Source: Bombus terrestris
Lineage: Eukaryota > Arthropoda > Insecta > Hymenoptera > Apidae
Assembly: GCF_910591885.1 (NCBI RefSeq)
Contig: NC_063272.1
Coordinates: forward strand, 6,584,364-6,648,363
Direction of reading: 5' to 3'
DNA length: 64,000 nt
In this document: piece by piece, positions 9,134-22,460 of the stretch
How positions within the stretch are numbered: position 1 is the first letter of the stretch
Layout of the letters: every line of letters begins with the position of its first letter
Position numbers and translations under genes: made by a program
Notes under the pieces: model-generated
Databases searched by the model: none
Told to the model about the DNA's origin: nothing
Seen by the model: the letters and a program-made list of their open reading frames with translations, nothing else

Positions 9134-12100
9134 TTCTAAAAATTAGTTTTTAGATTCTAGAAAAAATGCATGAAGTGTACCATGAAAATTCGAAAGATAC
9201 CTTTGATCCAATAACTCTTCCACATCCATAAATGAAATTTCTCGCAACGCATAAAAAGGAGATTTAAAAATATTAATACAACAGAATCATAAGATATTTT
9301 ATATGTTACAACATAATAAACAACATAATAAACATATATGTCAGTATTTTATCTCGCTACATAATTAAATACAAATTTCAACGCAACATCGTATCTCCGA
9401 AAACACATACATTTCCAACAAACTGCAGTTCCATCAACGCCTTTTAATTCATACCAGATGGAAGCTCGAAAACAATTTGTCATATACGCAGCTTACTTTG
9501 TAATCTGCTCGAAGGTTTTCCAGTTGTGGTTACATGAACGCTCGAATATCATTTCTGCTTTTGATTGTTTGTCGTGGGAATTTATTAATACAATCCGTTC
9601 TATTCGTTGCCATTAAATAATTACGTTGTAACGTTGAACAGATACGTCCGGCTTTGTGTGTATAGTCGGTGAAAGAAATACAACAAAGGACCTAAAATCG
9701 ACCAGGAGCTAAAGTTGATATATTTTGGGGGTTGAAAAAAGTAATTTGAAACATTTTAATTATTTTTTAAATTAAAAGCCTCGTTCAAGACTATACAATA
9801 TATATATATACATTTTTTCTTTTACATTGTGTGAAATAATTTTTGCTATATTTTAACGATTGATACATGACATACCTTATTTTTTATAATTCAATGGTAC
9901 GTATCATGTTTCGTAATCATTGGCACATGTCGGAGCCACTTCGATGATACTCAGAGGACACATATCCAACCTAACTTTCTTTCTAAGTTACAGTCACTTC
10001 TGTATTCCAATAATGTGCAGCTGTTTACCTATACAAGAAGTGCTTGGAACAGCTATATTCAGTCTAAATGCAAACCTGTCATAGTCTTCTTCGTATTATG
10101 GAATTTTATAATATTTCAAATATCCTATGTATCTATTTAACATTATATGTGATCGATTTACTATATACAATCGATTATATATACAGCCATAATTTTTACA
10201 ATCATATGACAAATCTAATACACAAAGACCATGTCATTTTACTTGCATCTATTTTCTACAAAAGTAGCACTGTCCAAAGAACATATTTTTCGATTACCAT
10301 TACAAGAAAGTTTCTTGGGGCTTTTTACGATTATCAATTGATAATGATAAAAGCAATACCTGGTTCTATTTTTGTTAGTATTATTCTTCTTGTTAACAAA
10401 TCTGATTAATGCAATAACACGCCTATACATTGAAAAACAATTGCTTGCGTTTCTTAAAAATCTAATATTTTTTCGAGTAGCGTGACTTTCGTAGTAAAAG
10501 TGTCACAGCTTATCTTCGCCATCCCTTTCTGCACCCTTTCCATATTATTCACCACCGACACCATCTTCATTCAACCGTAATCGTACAATCAGCAGAAGAT
10601 TCGTCGTGGCCGGTGGCGCTTTAACGCGCATAAAAATCGCGGCATGGAAAGCGGAGGTTAATTTGATGTTATCTAACGGTCGGTGAGGAAACGAAGAAAC
10701 GAAACAAGGCGAATGGACTGGGACGAGCCCGACCAGCCATATAAATTACGTCCAGGACGTCGCCTGATGTAAATGCAATACAAATTGGACCGGGCCACTT
10801 ATTATTATTCATTGGAGACATTTGTTAGCTTATCTGACGGTTCTTCGGCCCTCTCCTCCGTTTCTCGTTCCGCTCGACTTTTTCCATGTGCTTCAGTCTC
10901 TTTCTCTTTTCCTCTTCTCCTTCTTTTATCTCTGCTCTTCGCGAGCTCTCGATCGCTCGCGCTCTTTCTTCAGATTCGATCGTCGTACCTCGAAACGCGA
11001 GTTTGTTGTTGATTATTACCTGTTAAATGCCACCGCCGAAACGGTCCGGGACGCATTTAAATCGCGTTCATTTACAATCCGTGGCGACGCACGCAGAGAA
11101 GCGACTTTGTAAGCCGGCTGTCTCGCTCGATCAGAGTTATCTTTATTGTTCCTGGAAGGGATCGGCGAACGAGAGGAATATAAATTTATTCCAGACTCTG
11201 GTCCTGATTCGCTGCTGCCCAGTCGAGTTTCGCCCATTTTCTGCGCAGTTTCCACGCTTTCGGTCGATAATTAGAGGAATTGGTCTATTCGTTCTATTTT
11301 TGTGTGTGGATCATCTAGGAGAACTTTTACTTCCTCACAGAATTTACAATTTTTCATACGATGCAAATTGGATAAAAATTCTATCTCGTCCAATCCTGCG
11401 ATTTTTATCGTCGAATATTATATTTTGATTTATCGTGAATAAAATACGATAAGTATGATCATTTATGCTACGAGTTGTAATATAAATTCGATGGAAGCAG
11501 GATGTCTTTGTAATTTCTTTATTTTCAGTATTTTTCTTTAACTTTAGAATTAATCCCTATCTAACAAGTGTGTTCCGTGTTAATGGAAAAAGGTTATATC
11601 TGTTAGTTACTTTTTTGGATAATCATTTCTAATGAAGGTTAATTTTAATTACACCTTCGATTTTACTTCGTCAGGACAAAATTCACGTTATTATATTATA
11701 TAAAGTATTTTAACGTAAACTAAATCTATTACGAATTCCCAATCTAATTTATGCAGTCAATGTGAATTCAAATTCACGAAGAACCCCTAATGCCAACTTT
11801 CAAGTACTAAATAATGCCTAAATAAAAGGGCAGAAAATATAGAGCAATTTCAGTCGCTAAATGAACGCTACCGGTTGGAGGTTCGCGAAATCAGAATAAA
11901 CGTTTCGACGTCTGTTACAGAAAGAATGGAAACGGGTCACGGTTACCGGTATTTAAGTTTCGAAAGCGTGGCTGGGAAATAATGGTTATTCAAACTGGCC
12001 GCGACAAAAGACATTATTATAGTTACTCGCATTTGAAATTCAAAGACGCAGGACTTTAAGGGGTGGTACGAAACACAAAGCCACGATTCTTCTTCGGCGA

Positions 12101-13700
12101 TTCTTCTTTTAACGAGATAAGTGTCGCGTCACGACCGACCAGGGCGAAGAAAAATAGAACGAGACGAGAGATGAATCTTGGTGAATTTTAAACGTCAGAA
12201 AATTCTCCCATTATCCAATGAAGATGCCACTCTATTATCACAGTTATACAAAGTGATTCACGGATGCGTATCAACAGATCGCAGAGTAATTCTACGTTGC
12301 CGCTTTAAAATTGAAACGTCATACGAACAGATCTACTGCGTAGTTTAGTTTTCGATGTATGGGTGATAAAATGAATGTTTAAAATCTTTGTTCTGTAACG
12401 ATACCAACCGATATGAGTCAGGCAAAACTTTAGCCGGTAAGTGTCAGCGAGTATCTTCTTCTCGCGAGTTTGTAAGTATTCCAGAAGAAGAAAATAAAAA
12501 TTTCACACTGTAAATTTCGGATAAGGTGAAAATACGGAGTATCGACATGCGTTATGAATCATCCTGTATAGCGTTTGAAGGCTGCTTTAATCTGAGAAAC
12601 TAGGCAGGGACATTGTGGTTGCATCGCGACCGACGAACCGTCGCTTTGTGCGGTGCGAATCGACTCGAATAGCGTGGCGCGCGGTCGAGGTCATTAAATG
12701 AAGTTAATTACGCCTGTATAATCCGCGAACAACTCTGGATTCTCTGTTCCGCGCAGTGAAAGCGCCGCGCGACAATACCGATTACAGAACAAATTGCTTC
12801 GCTATGCGAGGCAACGTCTTAATTGTGACTCTGCGTAAGTACCTAGCTCGTTTGTGAATGAAACTGCAGGGATCGGTGAATTAACCGGTCCAATCAGTGA
12901 CATTATCTGCAAGATGAATTCATTCTCAAGTGCTAGAAACTCGACTAACGATGCTTCAAGTTGGTTTGAACGGAGTGGATCTTATGCAAGATTGAGAAAT
13001 GTTTGTCTGCAAATCAGTTTACAATTGCTGATAATCCATTATTTCTATCAATCCTATTAGAATGAAGTTTCTTAATAGACATCGTCAATTTCATGGAATG
13101 TTTCACTTCAGATTGGTACATATTTAACGTCGTTTCTTAGAAGTTTCAGTTTGACGAATTAACGTTGTACAGTCATTTAAATAAATGCTTGTCGAAGATT
13201 TTTATTTTCATGCAATGAAACTGCAGATATTACTTTTCCTCCATACATCCTGCATATGCAAAACGATATCATAAATACTACAAATATTTCCATATTAAAA
13301 ATGTGTCATATGTCAGGTGTGCGCTGAGAGTAATGCACTGTTAGCAATAGAAAATACTTGAAGAACGACAAAACAAGGATACACATTACTATTTATAAAA
13401 TACCAAAATCTTCTTCGTCTCGCTATCATTTTCATAAATGAAGAACCTTTGCTCAAGCGGATGTAACCGGATTTAAAATTTCTTTTCTGTAATTTGCAGA
13501 GTTCTGATTTATTCCTCTTCGAAGGATATTCGGTGTCCTTCCTTCGTTCGAGTGCAAAAATTTCATCGATTTATTACTACGACGAACTGGTTACATAATG
13601 GAAACATTTAACTCATTTAACGCAACATTTAACGCAATTACGTTGTAAAAATTAAATTTAATTAAATTACGAACAATTTGTTGATTCGCGAATCTTTGTG
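9134..13700. other. Gene-free stretch with islands at 10540-11260 and 11860-12850
   Basis: No exon or RNA gene could be supported. Positions 9300-10500 are AT-rich. A CpG-richer island at 10540-11260 includes a strongly CT-rich tract (about 10840-10970). A second island runs from about 11860 to 12180, and a third at 12600-12850 contains many CG dinucleotides and a donor-like GTAAGT at 12835. Small open frames over these islands look like chance. Confidence 0.55.
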
Positions 13701-16700
13701 GGGCATCGGCTTGTTCGACGAGTCTCGTATTATCCACTTACTCGTGCACAGCGACGTACAACGTTGCCTCTAACATTTTCGAGATGATATCGCGGAACAA
13801 GTTCGTCGAGAGTCGAAGAAAATAATTTCACTGAAAGAAGGAGGTAAAGGCGAGGCAAGATCTGCACGCTCCTTTGATGCCGGCGAGCAGGAAGCGGGTG
13901 GAAAGCAGCTTTGCTAAGTCGAGAAGGATAATTAAAGGTGCAATTTACCAGCATAATTACAGAGTTAAATCTAAATTATAGAGGTAACGGGCATCGACTG
14001 GAATCGTTTAATTGGTAACAATCCGGTTTTCCTTGAGACATGATTCGAGCGTTCCTTCGACTATATTGTCCACGCTCCGGCAATTTTCTTGGACAACGTC
14101 TTCGTGGAACCATTGCTACTTATTCTTACTTTGCTAACATTTTACAGCGACAATCCTAATTATACGCGTAGCCAATTATACGCCACATTCTCTGTCGCAT
14201 GTATTCTTTATTTTTATCGGAATAATTTATCGTATATAGGAAATTGAGTTTGAATCTACCTGTTTAGAATTTATCACCCTATTTATGCAATCAACTTAGA
14301 AAGTTGTTTTCTCTCTTTAAAGAGAACTAAATCTTCGTGTTTCGTAATCATCCGTTTCATATGAAAATCATAGGAGAAAGATACAATTTCGGTCATATCT
14401 TTCCGGTTTTACAGAGAAATAACCATAAAATTCAGTATGTCGTCAATCGATTTTATACTATCAAATTCTCTTTTTATTTGATTTTGTCGATCTAATTATT
14501 TCGATTTATCGATGCGTTGTCAATGCCTTTGTTACACGCTGGCCATTGTTGTAATTAATTAATTGCAGGCGAAAGCAAAGCGTGGTTCCTTCGTCCACAT
14601 CTGTTTCACACGAAGCTACACACACGTAAACCCGAGAAAACCGCGGAACAGTTCGTGGAAGGAAGTAGCAGCAGTATGCGTTTTGCGTACGGATGCTCTC
14701 GGCCAGAAGCAATTCCCATGCATGGTCGAACTGAATAATTTCCGGTGGTCCATTGGCCCGAATCTTTGCTCGTGCATGCAAACGAGAGAACAAGCAATAT
14801 TATAATATCTCTTCTAACGTTATATTGTTATCCGAAACTCTAAATTATATTTATTCATCAAACGTGAATTTTGGTATTTTGATAATTGCATAATACCCTT
14901 TTAAGATGAAATAAATTTAAGGTACAGGCCAAGAATATCGCTCTAGAATAAGTGATAGGTGTTTGAATGTAATGATATTGACACAGATATTACGATTGAA
15001 TGTTCTGAGATATGACACTTTTTGCACCAAGGTCAAAGAATTCGAGGAAAAACGCGAAACAAAAATTCAAGATTATAGGGGAAGATATGTGTTACATTTC
15101 CTGACTTTTACAATTTTTTAATTTAAATAAATTTAGACTTAGAACTTCAAGAATGAAAAACTTCCCGATTCTTGGCAATCTTTTAATATTAAAACCTATA
15201 GGACTGATGATAATACTAAAGACTTTTTTTAAGGACAAGTTTAAGTGCATATTTATTAATTTTATACTGAAATGTTGTACAGATTAAACTTAAACAGATT
15301 GCAATGAACCTTTAACAAAGATCTTTAATACAGAATTTTGATAGATCTTTAATATAGCGAAGTTATGAATTTTAAACGATCTGTCTTACTTATATTTTAT
15401 AATATCGTGTTAAGTAAAACACAGAGACATATCGGTTAGATTAATTTTAATGCAGTGATGGAATTATTTTATTGCCACTAGTATTATCGTTAGCACCGAT
15501 GTGCAGAGTAATAAAATTTCATGATAAGTTAAATCACTTTATGACCTGTATTATTTGGATTCCTGTTTAGGAAAGCTGTAAGATTCATTTCGTATACTCT
15601 GGTTAAATATATCTAGGAATCGTCTTTAATCAAGAAAAATGCTTTGGTTGAAATGATGTTACGTAAACTCGCATGAAAAGTTGCAGAATATTCTATTAAC
15701 CGCGTAAAATATTAAACACCGTTCCAGTTTTAAAAATTAAAAATTCGGACACTTAAAGAAGAAAAATAGAAAAATAGAAAGACAACAAGCAAAACTGAAA
15801 CACAAAATGAATACAAGAAATGAAAATAACAAGGAATATTCTCAGATCTCTGATATGGAAATTTCGAACAATCCAACTTAGTATTAAAGAGTTTTTGAGT
15901 GGTGAAATCTATTAGCGTCTACAAAATTTTTGTGAAATCGAAAAATCGAAGGTCTTGTGCTTTCCATGAGAGCAACGCTTACAGACAGAATGGCATAATT
16001 ACTATAGTTAAGTTGACATTTATAAAAATTTCATAAATTCGCAATTGTTATTCTTAAATCAGTCAACGTTGGTATTGAACCGATTACATTGATTCACTTA
16101 GTAGTAGAAATAAATCACAAAACTGTGTTTTTAAATTAATTATACAAACCATTTTTTTCATGACTTATTTTTCCAAAATCTTATCTGAAATCTCCAAAAT
16201 TTACAAATGTAGAAAGCACAATAAATACTTGTCTTCAAATTATTAAATAACTCCAAAACTATTATTTATCAAATACAGTTTATTATAGAAACATCTAATA
16301 AATTATTGGCGATATGAATTTTGCACTTTGGACATTGTTAGATGATTATGAATAAATAATTATTTCAGAAGGAATTAGAACAACTCCACTACTTCGTAGA
16401 ATTTTTAAATTCTAGAATTCTATTCTTATAAATCTGGGAATGAAATTGATCAGTTGCCAAAAAAGTGTGTTAAATCGTGTGAAAGCTTTGTTTGGAGAAA
16501 GGACATTTCACTTGAATCAAATAATAAAATCATCTAATGCATATTAAATTCAAATAGTTGGCTAACTATTCTATTTGAAAGAAAATTGTTTACGTATAAA
16601 AAAGTAAAAATCTGTTTCTTACAAGAGACCATTTTCAAACCTTCTAATAATCAATCCTTCGATAATCAATCCTTCTTTTAATACTAATATTGCGATAATG

Positions 16701-18379
16701 AAGGTCCCACTAATCACTGACCATAAATTTTTCTCGAATTTCCTTTTCTCAAGAATTTTACAAATATCCGGACGCAGCAACGAATTTGTTACACGAGTTG
16801 AGATAAAGAAACAAAGAGATATACAAGCGAAAAAATTTGATATCCATTTTTACTTCTGAACTGGGAAAATTGGGCTCTTTCTTACTTTATATTTTGCCAG
16901 TTTCATTCCAATTTTCCAGTTTCTACGGAAAAGTGTCGACCTATCGAACGATCGAAAGAGATCGTAGTGGTCGTGAGAGTGCATACCTTAATAGCATTAT
17001 CCCGTCTAATGGTAGGCTCGTTCTAAAGAGAGAAAATCCACCACCCCTTTTCCACCCCTTGATGTTATCTAAAGAGAAGCGTTCGCTAATTAAAGTAACC
17101 CGAATGTGCAGCGCTTGCGCCTCGCTTGCATAATACGCGGCTCGTGTACAAATTCCAGCCATTCGAAGAAATATCCCAGTCGGATAATTGGGATATTTAA
17201 TGAGTCTCGTTCTGAGTCGGGTCTCGGCTATTAGATAATTGATAAAGTATCGTGGATTACGATTGGTTGCGCTATCGTAGACGATACAGGTTTTAACGAT
17301 GAGTGGTTTATTAACCATTCATCTCACGTTGCGGTTTCCTTTGATAATTGGATGCTTAGAAATATAATTGGAAACTAATTTTAATGTTAGTTTAATAGCT
17401 CTAATGACTATATTTAGTAATTTTAATAATACAAGGGTGTTTAGGTACTAATGAGAAACTTTGAAGTTAAAAGACAATTTTAACGATTGTTAAGTATTTT
17501 TAATAGATAATTGTTTTTCGTAATTTTAATAGTACTTAATAATTACTAGGCTAATTAGAGATTTATGGGAAGATTAAAGATTGGAAAATAATTTTAGTAT
17601 TTGTTTGGTAGTTTGAATAATGATATTTATAAACTTTAATAGTCTGATATGTCTATGGGTTTATGGAAAATAAGTCGCTATTTGACTCCTATTTCTCTAA
17701 TTCATGTTCATAAAAATATGATCATGCATAGAGATTCGTAGCCTAGTTGATACACGTGTGAGAAAATTTTAGTTTTATTAGAAGTCATAATCTTCTGAAT
17801 TGAAATTATTCATAGAAGCATTCAGGATTGATTGGAAGGAATTTATTTAACGTTGTCTTCTCTCTCTTTTAACTGATTATCGGCTTAACCCGAATTTCTT
17901 ACTGAAATGATGTGATACTTATATCTCACGTGAAAGATATGTAAAAGTTGCACGAGAATTTCTATTAATATAATTTCTTCAAAATTCAAATAAATTCAGA
18001 AAATTTACAAATGATTTTGAAATTTACAATTTCACAAAACGATTTTCAGAAAAATTATTCTCTAACTATTTCTTAAATTACATTCGTGGAAACATACGTT
18101 TACATAAATATCCGCCATCTACCGATAACTCCATCAATGAAATTACATCGTTCCATTCAAAGAGGGTTGTTTACATCTTTCGAAGAACTAATATCTCCGA
18201 ACTAAACGTATAACATGCAATCACATAGTATTACGTGCTATCACAGAGTCTAATCAAATTACACGATCGTATATTACATTACGGTATCCAGGTTACGCGT
18301 CCAATTCCCATATCAAACGCAACATCGTAATCAACCGATATTCCGGTAAAAGAGGTAACGCGGAGGATCGAACGTATCG
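13701..18379. other. Gene-free stretch, mostly AT-rich
   Basis: Moderately GC-richer patches at 13730-13930, 14570-14770 and 16930-17300 are set in long AT-rich tracts (14800-16830 and 17340-18380). The patches contain short open frames on both strands with no recognisable motif. A copy of a dispersed repeat lies at 18077-18155 and is listed separately. Confidence 0.55.
18077..18155 (+). repeat. Dispersed repeat family A, copy 1
   Basis: The order ACATTCGT, a run near TTACATAAATATCCGC, then CAATGAAATTACA and CGTTC matches the order of words in 34602-34674 and 46608-46683. The copies are diverged. The family is probably a decayed miniature element or SINE; no ends or target duplication were found. 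Confidence 0.4.
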
Positions 18380-19060
18380 CTATATCGACAGTTAAGCATC
18401 GCGTCGGTGCATTAAAAGAATTCTAAATTGAAAGCAACCGGTCGTTAAGGGGCCGTAAGACCCCTAAGTGCGTCGTTTGAAATCCAGATTTTTTCCAACT
18501 CTGCAACTATACGCTGGGATAGATTGCTAATCCTCCTATCCTCATCTTTTTTCTCCCTCTCTCTGTACGGTTCTTTGGAGAAAAGAAGAGTCCATTGAAG
18601 AACAAGAAACACCGATCGACTGGATGGCCTCTCTTTCCTGTTCTCGCCGACCCTGTCGGGCATTCTTTGCTCCTTAAGGGCGCGCGGAACGTAGAAATGG
18701 CAGAGTGGAAACGGGAAATTGTCGGCACTCGATCCCCCTCGGACGTAAACGAAGACGTAGTGAGGCGTGCAATGATCAAGTATATCTGGGAAAAGATTAA
18801 CGACTGGTCGGGGCCACGTAAATCGAGAGAAGAGAGGATCGACGGCACAAGAGAGCAAGGAGGGCCAATTACGGCCGTCTCCTCGATCCGTCTCGCCTCG
18901 ATTTCGACTCGATTCCCCGATTTAATCGAAGTTCGACGGCCCACGGACGCCAACTTGGCCGCAACTCGCGCGCAGAAAATGTCTAGAAAGTTGCTCCGCC
19001 CCGGCCCACCACGTCGAGAGCGCATCCCTCTGCGAATTTGAATGCGAGAAGGGATGAAGG
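18380..19060. other. CpG-rich island with open frames on both strands
   Basis: One of the most GC-rich parts of the window. It is open on the plus strand for 148 codons (18595-19041) and on the minus strand for 172 codons (18507-19025). Neither translation has a domain, signal peptide or repeat that I recognise. Both are rich in arginine, serine and glutamate, as expected for chance reading of CpG-rich DNA. I regard the island as non-coding, possibly regulatory. Confidence 0.5.
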
Positions 19061-21924
19061 CTATGATGTTTGCTCGAAGAAGTTCGCGTATCGGTGATTT
19101 TGCAATTAAAAGTTTCGATCTCTTACTATTTTCTTTGGCTTTGTATGTACGACGTGTCTCAAAAATTCTGCTAGAACTTGGTTTATGTTAACTTGTCAGG
19201 GGGCAAATAGTTTGTGTTATTAATCTATCGATTCCACCTAATATTGGTAATTTTTTATTCGAATTATAGGAGTTCGTGATTAGATAAGTGGGATATAGTC
19301 GTTTAATCGGGTATTAAGCAACGTTTCTTCCAACAGGTAAACGACAAAATGAAGAGTATGCAACAAACATAATTGCGTTGGAGAAAATTCTGTTTGAAAA
19401 TATGCTGTGATATACGTGAACCTAAACTATAAATTAGCGACATCCTACACACAAAAATAAGAAAGTACGAAGCGTCGAAATTGTAGAATCAATTGGCTTC
19501 CGAACAAATATAGAGTTTCTAACGCAATCTTTCTTCTTGCTTTAATTGATCATTTACTGTCGCATCAACCACTCTTGTAAGCTATCAGTGACTCTGTTGA
19601 AATTGTAAGTTAAGTTCTTATTTTTGATTTTTGATAAATTATTTTGAGTCACAGAATCTGCCTCGATTTATTTGTGGCACCATTTTTAGGACATGCTCTA
19701 TATGTGATTTAGCTCAGATTTGGTAGCCAATGTGTTTGAGTTTTAGAAAGGATCGAGATAGATTGAGATTGATGTCCTTGTAGAGATCGATGGTTGGATC
19801 TTGAAGAAAGAGTACACGAGTTTCGAGAACTTGACGATGGACTCTATTTGTCATTGTTAGTCTGTCTTGCCACAGTTTGGATATAGAAAATGGATATACT
19901 AGATTAGACTAGGATATCGAGGATTTTTAAAAGATTTGAGAATATATACGATTTTATCCTTAGAAATTTTTAGTAAAAAAATATAAAACCATCGTACAAG
20001 TGCAAAATAATACAAGTTTTATAGTAGCTTTACTGAAGTTATGGGATTATTTATTCCATCAAACTTCATCCAAGACGAAGCCAGGTCAATTTAAGTTCGA
20101 CAACTAACGATTCCCTGATAAATTTAATTTGAACCATCTATCACGGATATCGTCAGAATATCAATCTAATCGACAAGTAAAAATGTACAGAGTTCACAGA
20201 ATACTTGAACTTCATCAATTTTCTTTGCCTCTCAGATGATGCTACCATATTCTTTGAATATTGATCAGAAAAAAGTGGATAATCAATGGTTTATCAAAAA
20301 TTTATAATAGATATATAACATAAACATAAATATAAAATAACACATTGGTTCCTCCGTTGATCTTTCTATTAATTTACATACGATCACTCTATTTCAAAAT
20401 GTTGCGTATTTCTATAAATACCTATAGCATTGGCATCTACGAAAATTTCAATTTATTACGTTAGAAATTTCTGTATTTATTTCCTTTCAATTTAGTTAAT
20501 GTACTAATTCTCGTTCAATTTCTTTCTCCTCACAATGCTCGTACAAGTAAACATTCAGTTCTGTTATACATATAAAGGAGACAAAATCAATCTTCCTTTA
20601 ATTTTTCTTTAATCATTATATCAAAAAAATCTAAAACATCCTACATATATATATCAATCTTCCTATTCTCATAAAAATAAAGAAATATTTTTTATCTTTC
20701 ATCTCCATAAATTTTTTCACCCAAGAGAAAAAGCTCCTCCATTCCACTCTTTTCGTTGTTTCCTTTTTTCCCTCTCATTTTCCGTTTATATTAAATAGAA
20801 CGTCTTTATCGAAAATCCACTTAACCCTGATCCTGCGCTCCGTACAGCATCTAACCGGATTTCGCATTCGCGAGGAGTACATATACGGCGCGAAACGAAG
20901 GAAGGAAGGACTTCGACGTTAACGAGATTGTAATATAACGAATTTGCTTATCGAGTTGCATCGGGCAACCAAGTCTGGTAGTTGCACAAGGATGTCGTTC
21001 TCCGGTTGTTTGGACGCGTGTTCCGATATTGTTCCAAAACGGTCTGAAGGAGTTTCAACTGTTCCATTATCGCAAACACGTAATCCCGTAAAGGTAGGAG
21101 CCATTCTCGTCCGCGGAACGATGTCGACTGCAGTAAGGAACTTTGGATTCCAGGCTGGCTGCTATCAACCCATGAAAACGAAGTAGTTTCTAAACGATTC
21201 TGAAGGCACGTTCGCGCTTTCCTCTTTAGTTATACTAATTTTACGATATACCAACTGCTTGACCTGCCGCGTTCCCTGTTTATCCTGCGCAGTTTTATAC
21301 TGGCAGCCGACGTTTCCAGAGAATTTACAAAGTTACCGGTTGGACAGAGTCGGTACAAAATGCTAGAAAATTCAGTTTGCTAGTGGTACAAAGGTTTCTT
21401 TTCTTTTAGAGGACAATTGGATGAATTTTTGATGGTTTAGAATGATTTGAAATTAGAGAGTAATTGAAGTAATAAAATTTCAATGCTATAGATAGTTTAA
21501 ATTAGAATCTCTAAAAATCGTGATGGTTTCGCTTGTATAATATTTAATATATAATACATAACAGATGAGGAAGATAAGTACGTATTGAAACACCAATGAA
21601 AAGTCAAAAGGCCAAAGATCACATCGCAGGTTTACTCATAATTTGACGACTTCTAACGCATAAAAAACAGCCATCTTCCTACCATCCTTAATTAACCAGC
21701 AACTTCCTCAACTTAGCCTCCAACACATTTCCTACATCTATATTCCAACGTTAAGTCTCTTAATAGCGTATAAAGCATCTTCCATAAAAATCATCCACCA
21801 ATAAAACCACCACATTAAATTAAACACACTTACCAACGAGCTTTCTTAATTTTATCAAAGAAGAGATATTCATTCCGAAGAACTCCTCGCCATTACGTTC
21901 TCTGTTGATTCCCTAAAGAACTTC

Positions 21925-21959
<35 letters not shown>

Positions 21960-22140
21960 TCGCTTTTTCCTTCTTGGACCACGAAAAATTCTTCGTCATG
22001 AAGGAACTCGATAGAACTCGAAGGAGAAGAGGGAATCGAAGGAGCGGAGAAAGGAACGATCTCGTGGAAGCAGGCTCGTCGCGAAAGGCACTTAGTGGCT
22101 TCGCCTGATATTAGCATATAAACTAGAAAATGTTTTATCG
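19061..22140. other. Gene-free stretch with island at 20820-21370 and a TC microsatellite
   Basis: AT-rich from 19061 to 20800. A GC-richer patch at 20820-21370 has no identifiable gene. A pure TC dinucleotide run lies at about 21928-21957. A weak fused acceptor/donor (CAG followed by GTAAAC) occurs at 19336/19337 but lacks the downstream donor seen at the two better sites. Confidence 0.55.
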
Positions 22141-22460
22141 CGCCTCCGCGAGACAGAGCCTCTTGGGGACGAACGCGGCGTTTCGCCGCGCGGCGAAATA
22201 TTTATTGGCCCTTAACGATCATTAGGGAAGCCCGAAAACAAATGGACACACTCGACTCTGCCGCGAATGCCGCGATCCCCTTTGATACCAGCCAAACGTC
22301 CCGTTCTTTCTCCTCGTTACAACGCCATGGATACGTTCTACAGGTGCGCTCGAAGCTTTCGTGTTACTCTTCTCTGATTCTTTTTCTTCGTTCGCTCCCT
22401 TGCTTTCGTTTCTTGTTCTTTTCTTACCTCTTCTTCTCTTTTCCCTTGTCATCGAAACAG
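22141..22460. other. CpG-rich island with a perfect GC hairpin
   Basis: The island is very GC-rich at 22140-22200. A perfect 7-bp inverted repeat (CGCGGCG, 3-base loop TTT, CGCCGCG) sits at 22174-22190, followed directly by an AT-rich AAATATTTATT block. The pattern resembles other islands in the window and suggests regulatory DNA, without proof. Confidence 0.45.

Noticed and set aside
9658..9797. Inverted TGTATAGTC / GACTATACA pair suggesting a small element
   Set aside because: Only nine bases match, with no target duplication and no further arm similarity; easily due to chance in AT-rich DNA.
18507..19041. Open frames of 148 codons (plus strand) and 172 codons (minus strand) in the same GC-rich island
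   Set aside because: They overlap on opposite strands, lack any recognised domain and have the Arg/Ser-rich composition expected when CpG-rich DNA is read by chance. No coherent splice sites were seen around them.
19320..19342. Fused acceptor/donor CAG then GTAAAC
   Set aside because: The donor is weak and there is no second donor about 50 nt downstream, unlike 3361 and 61131.
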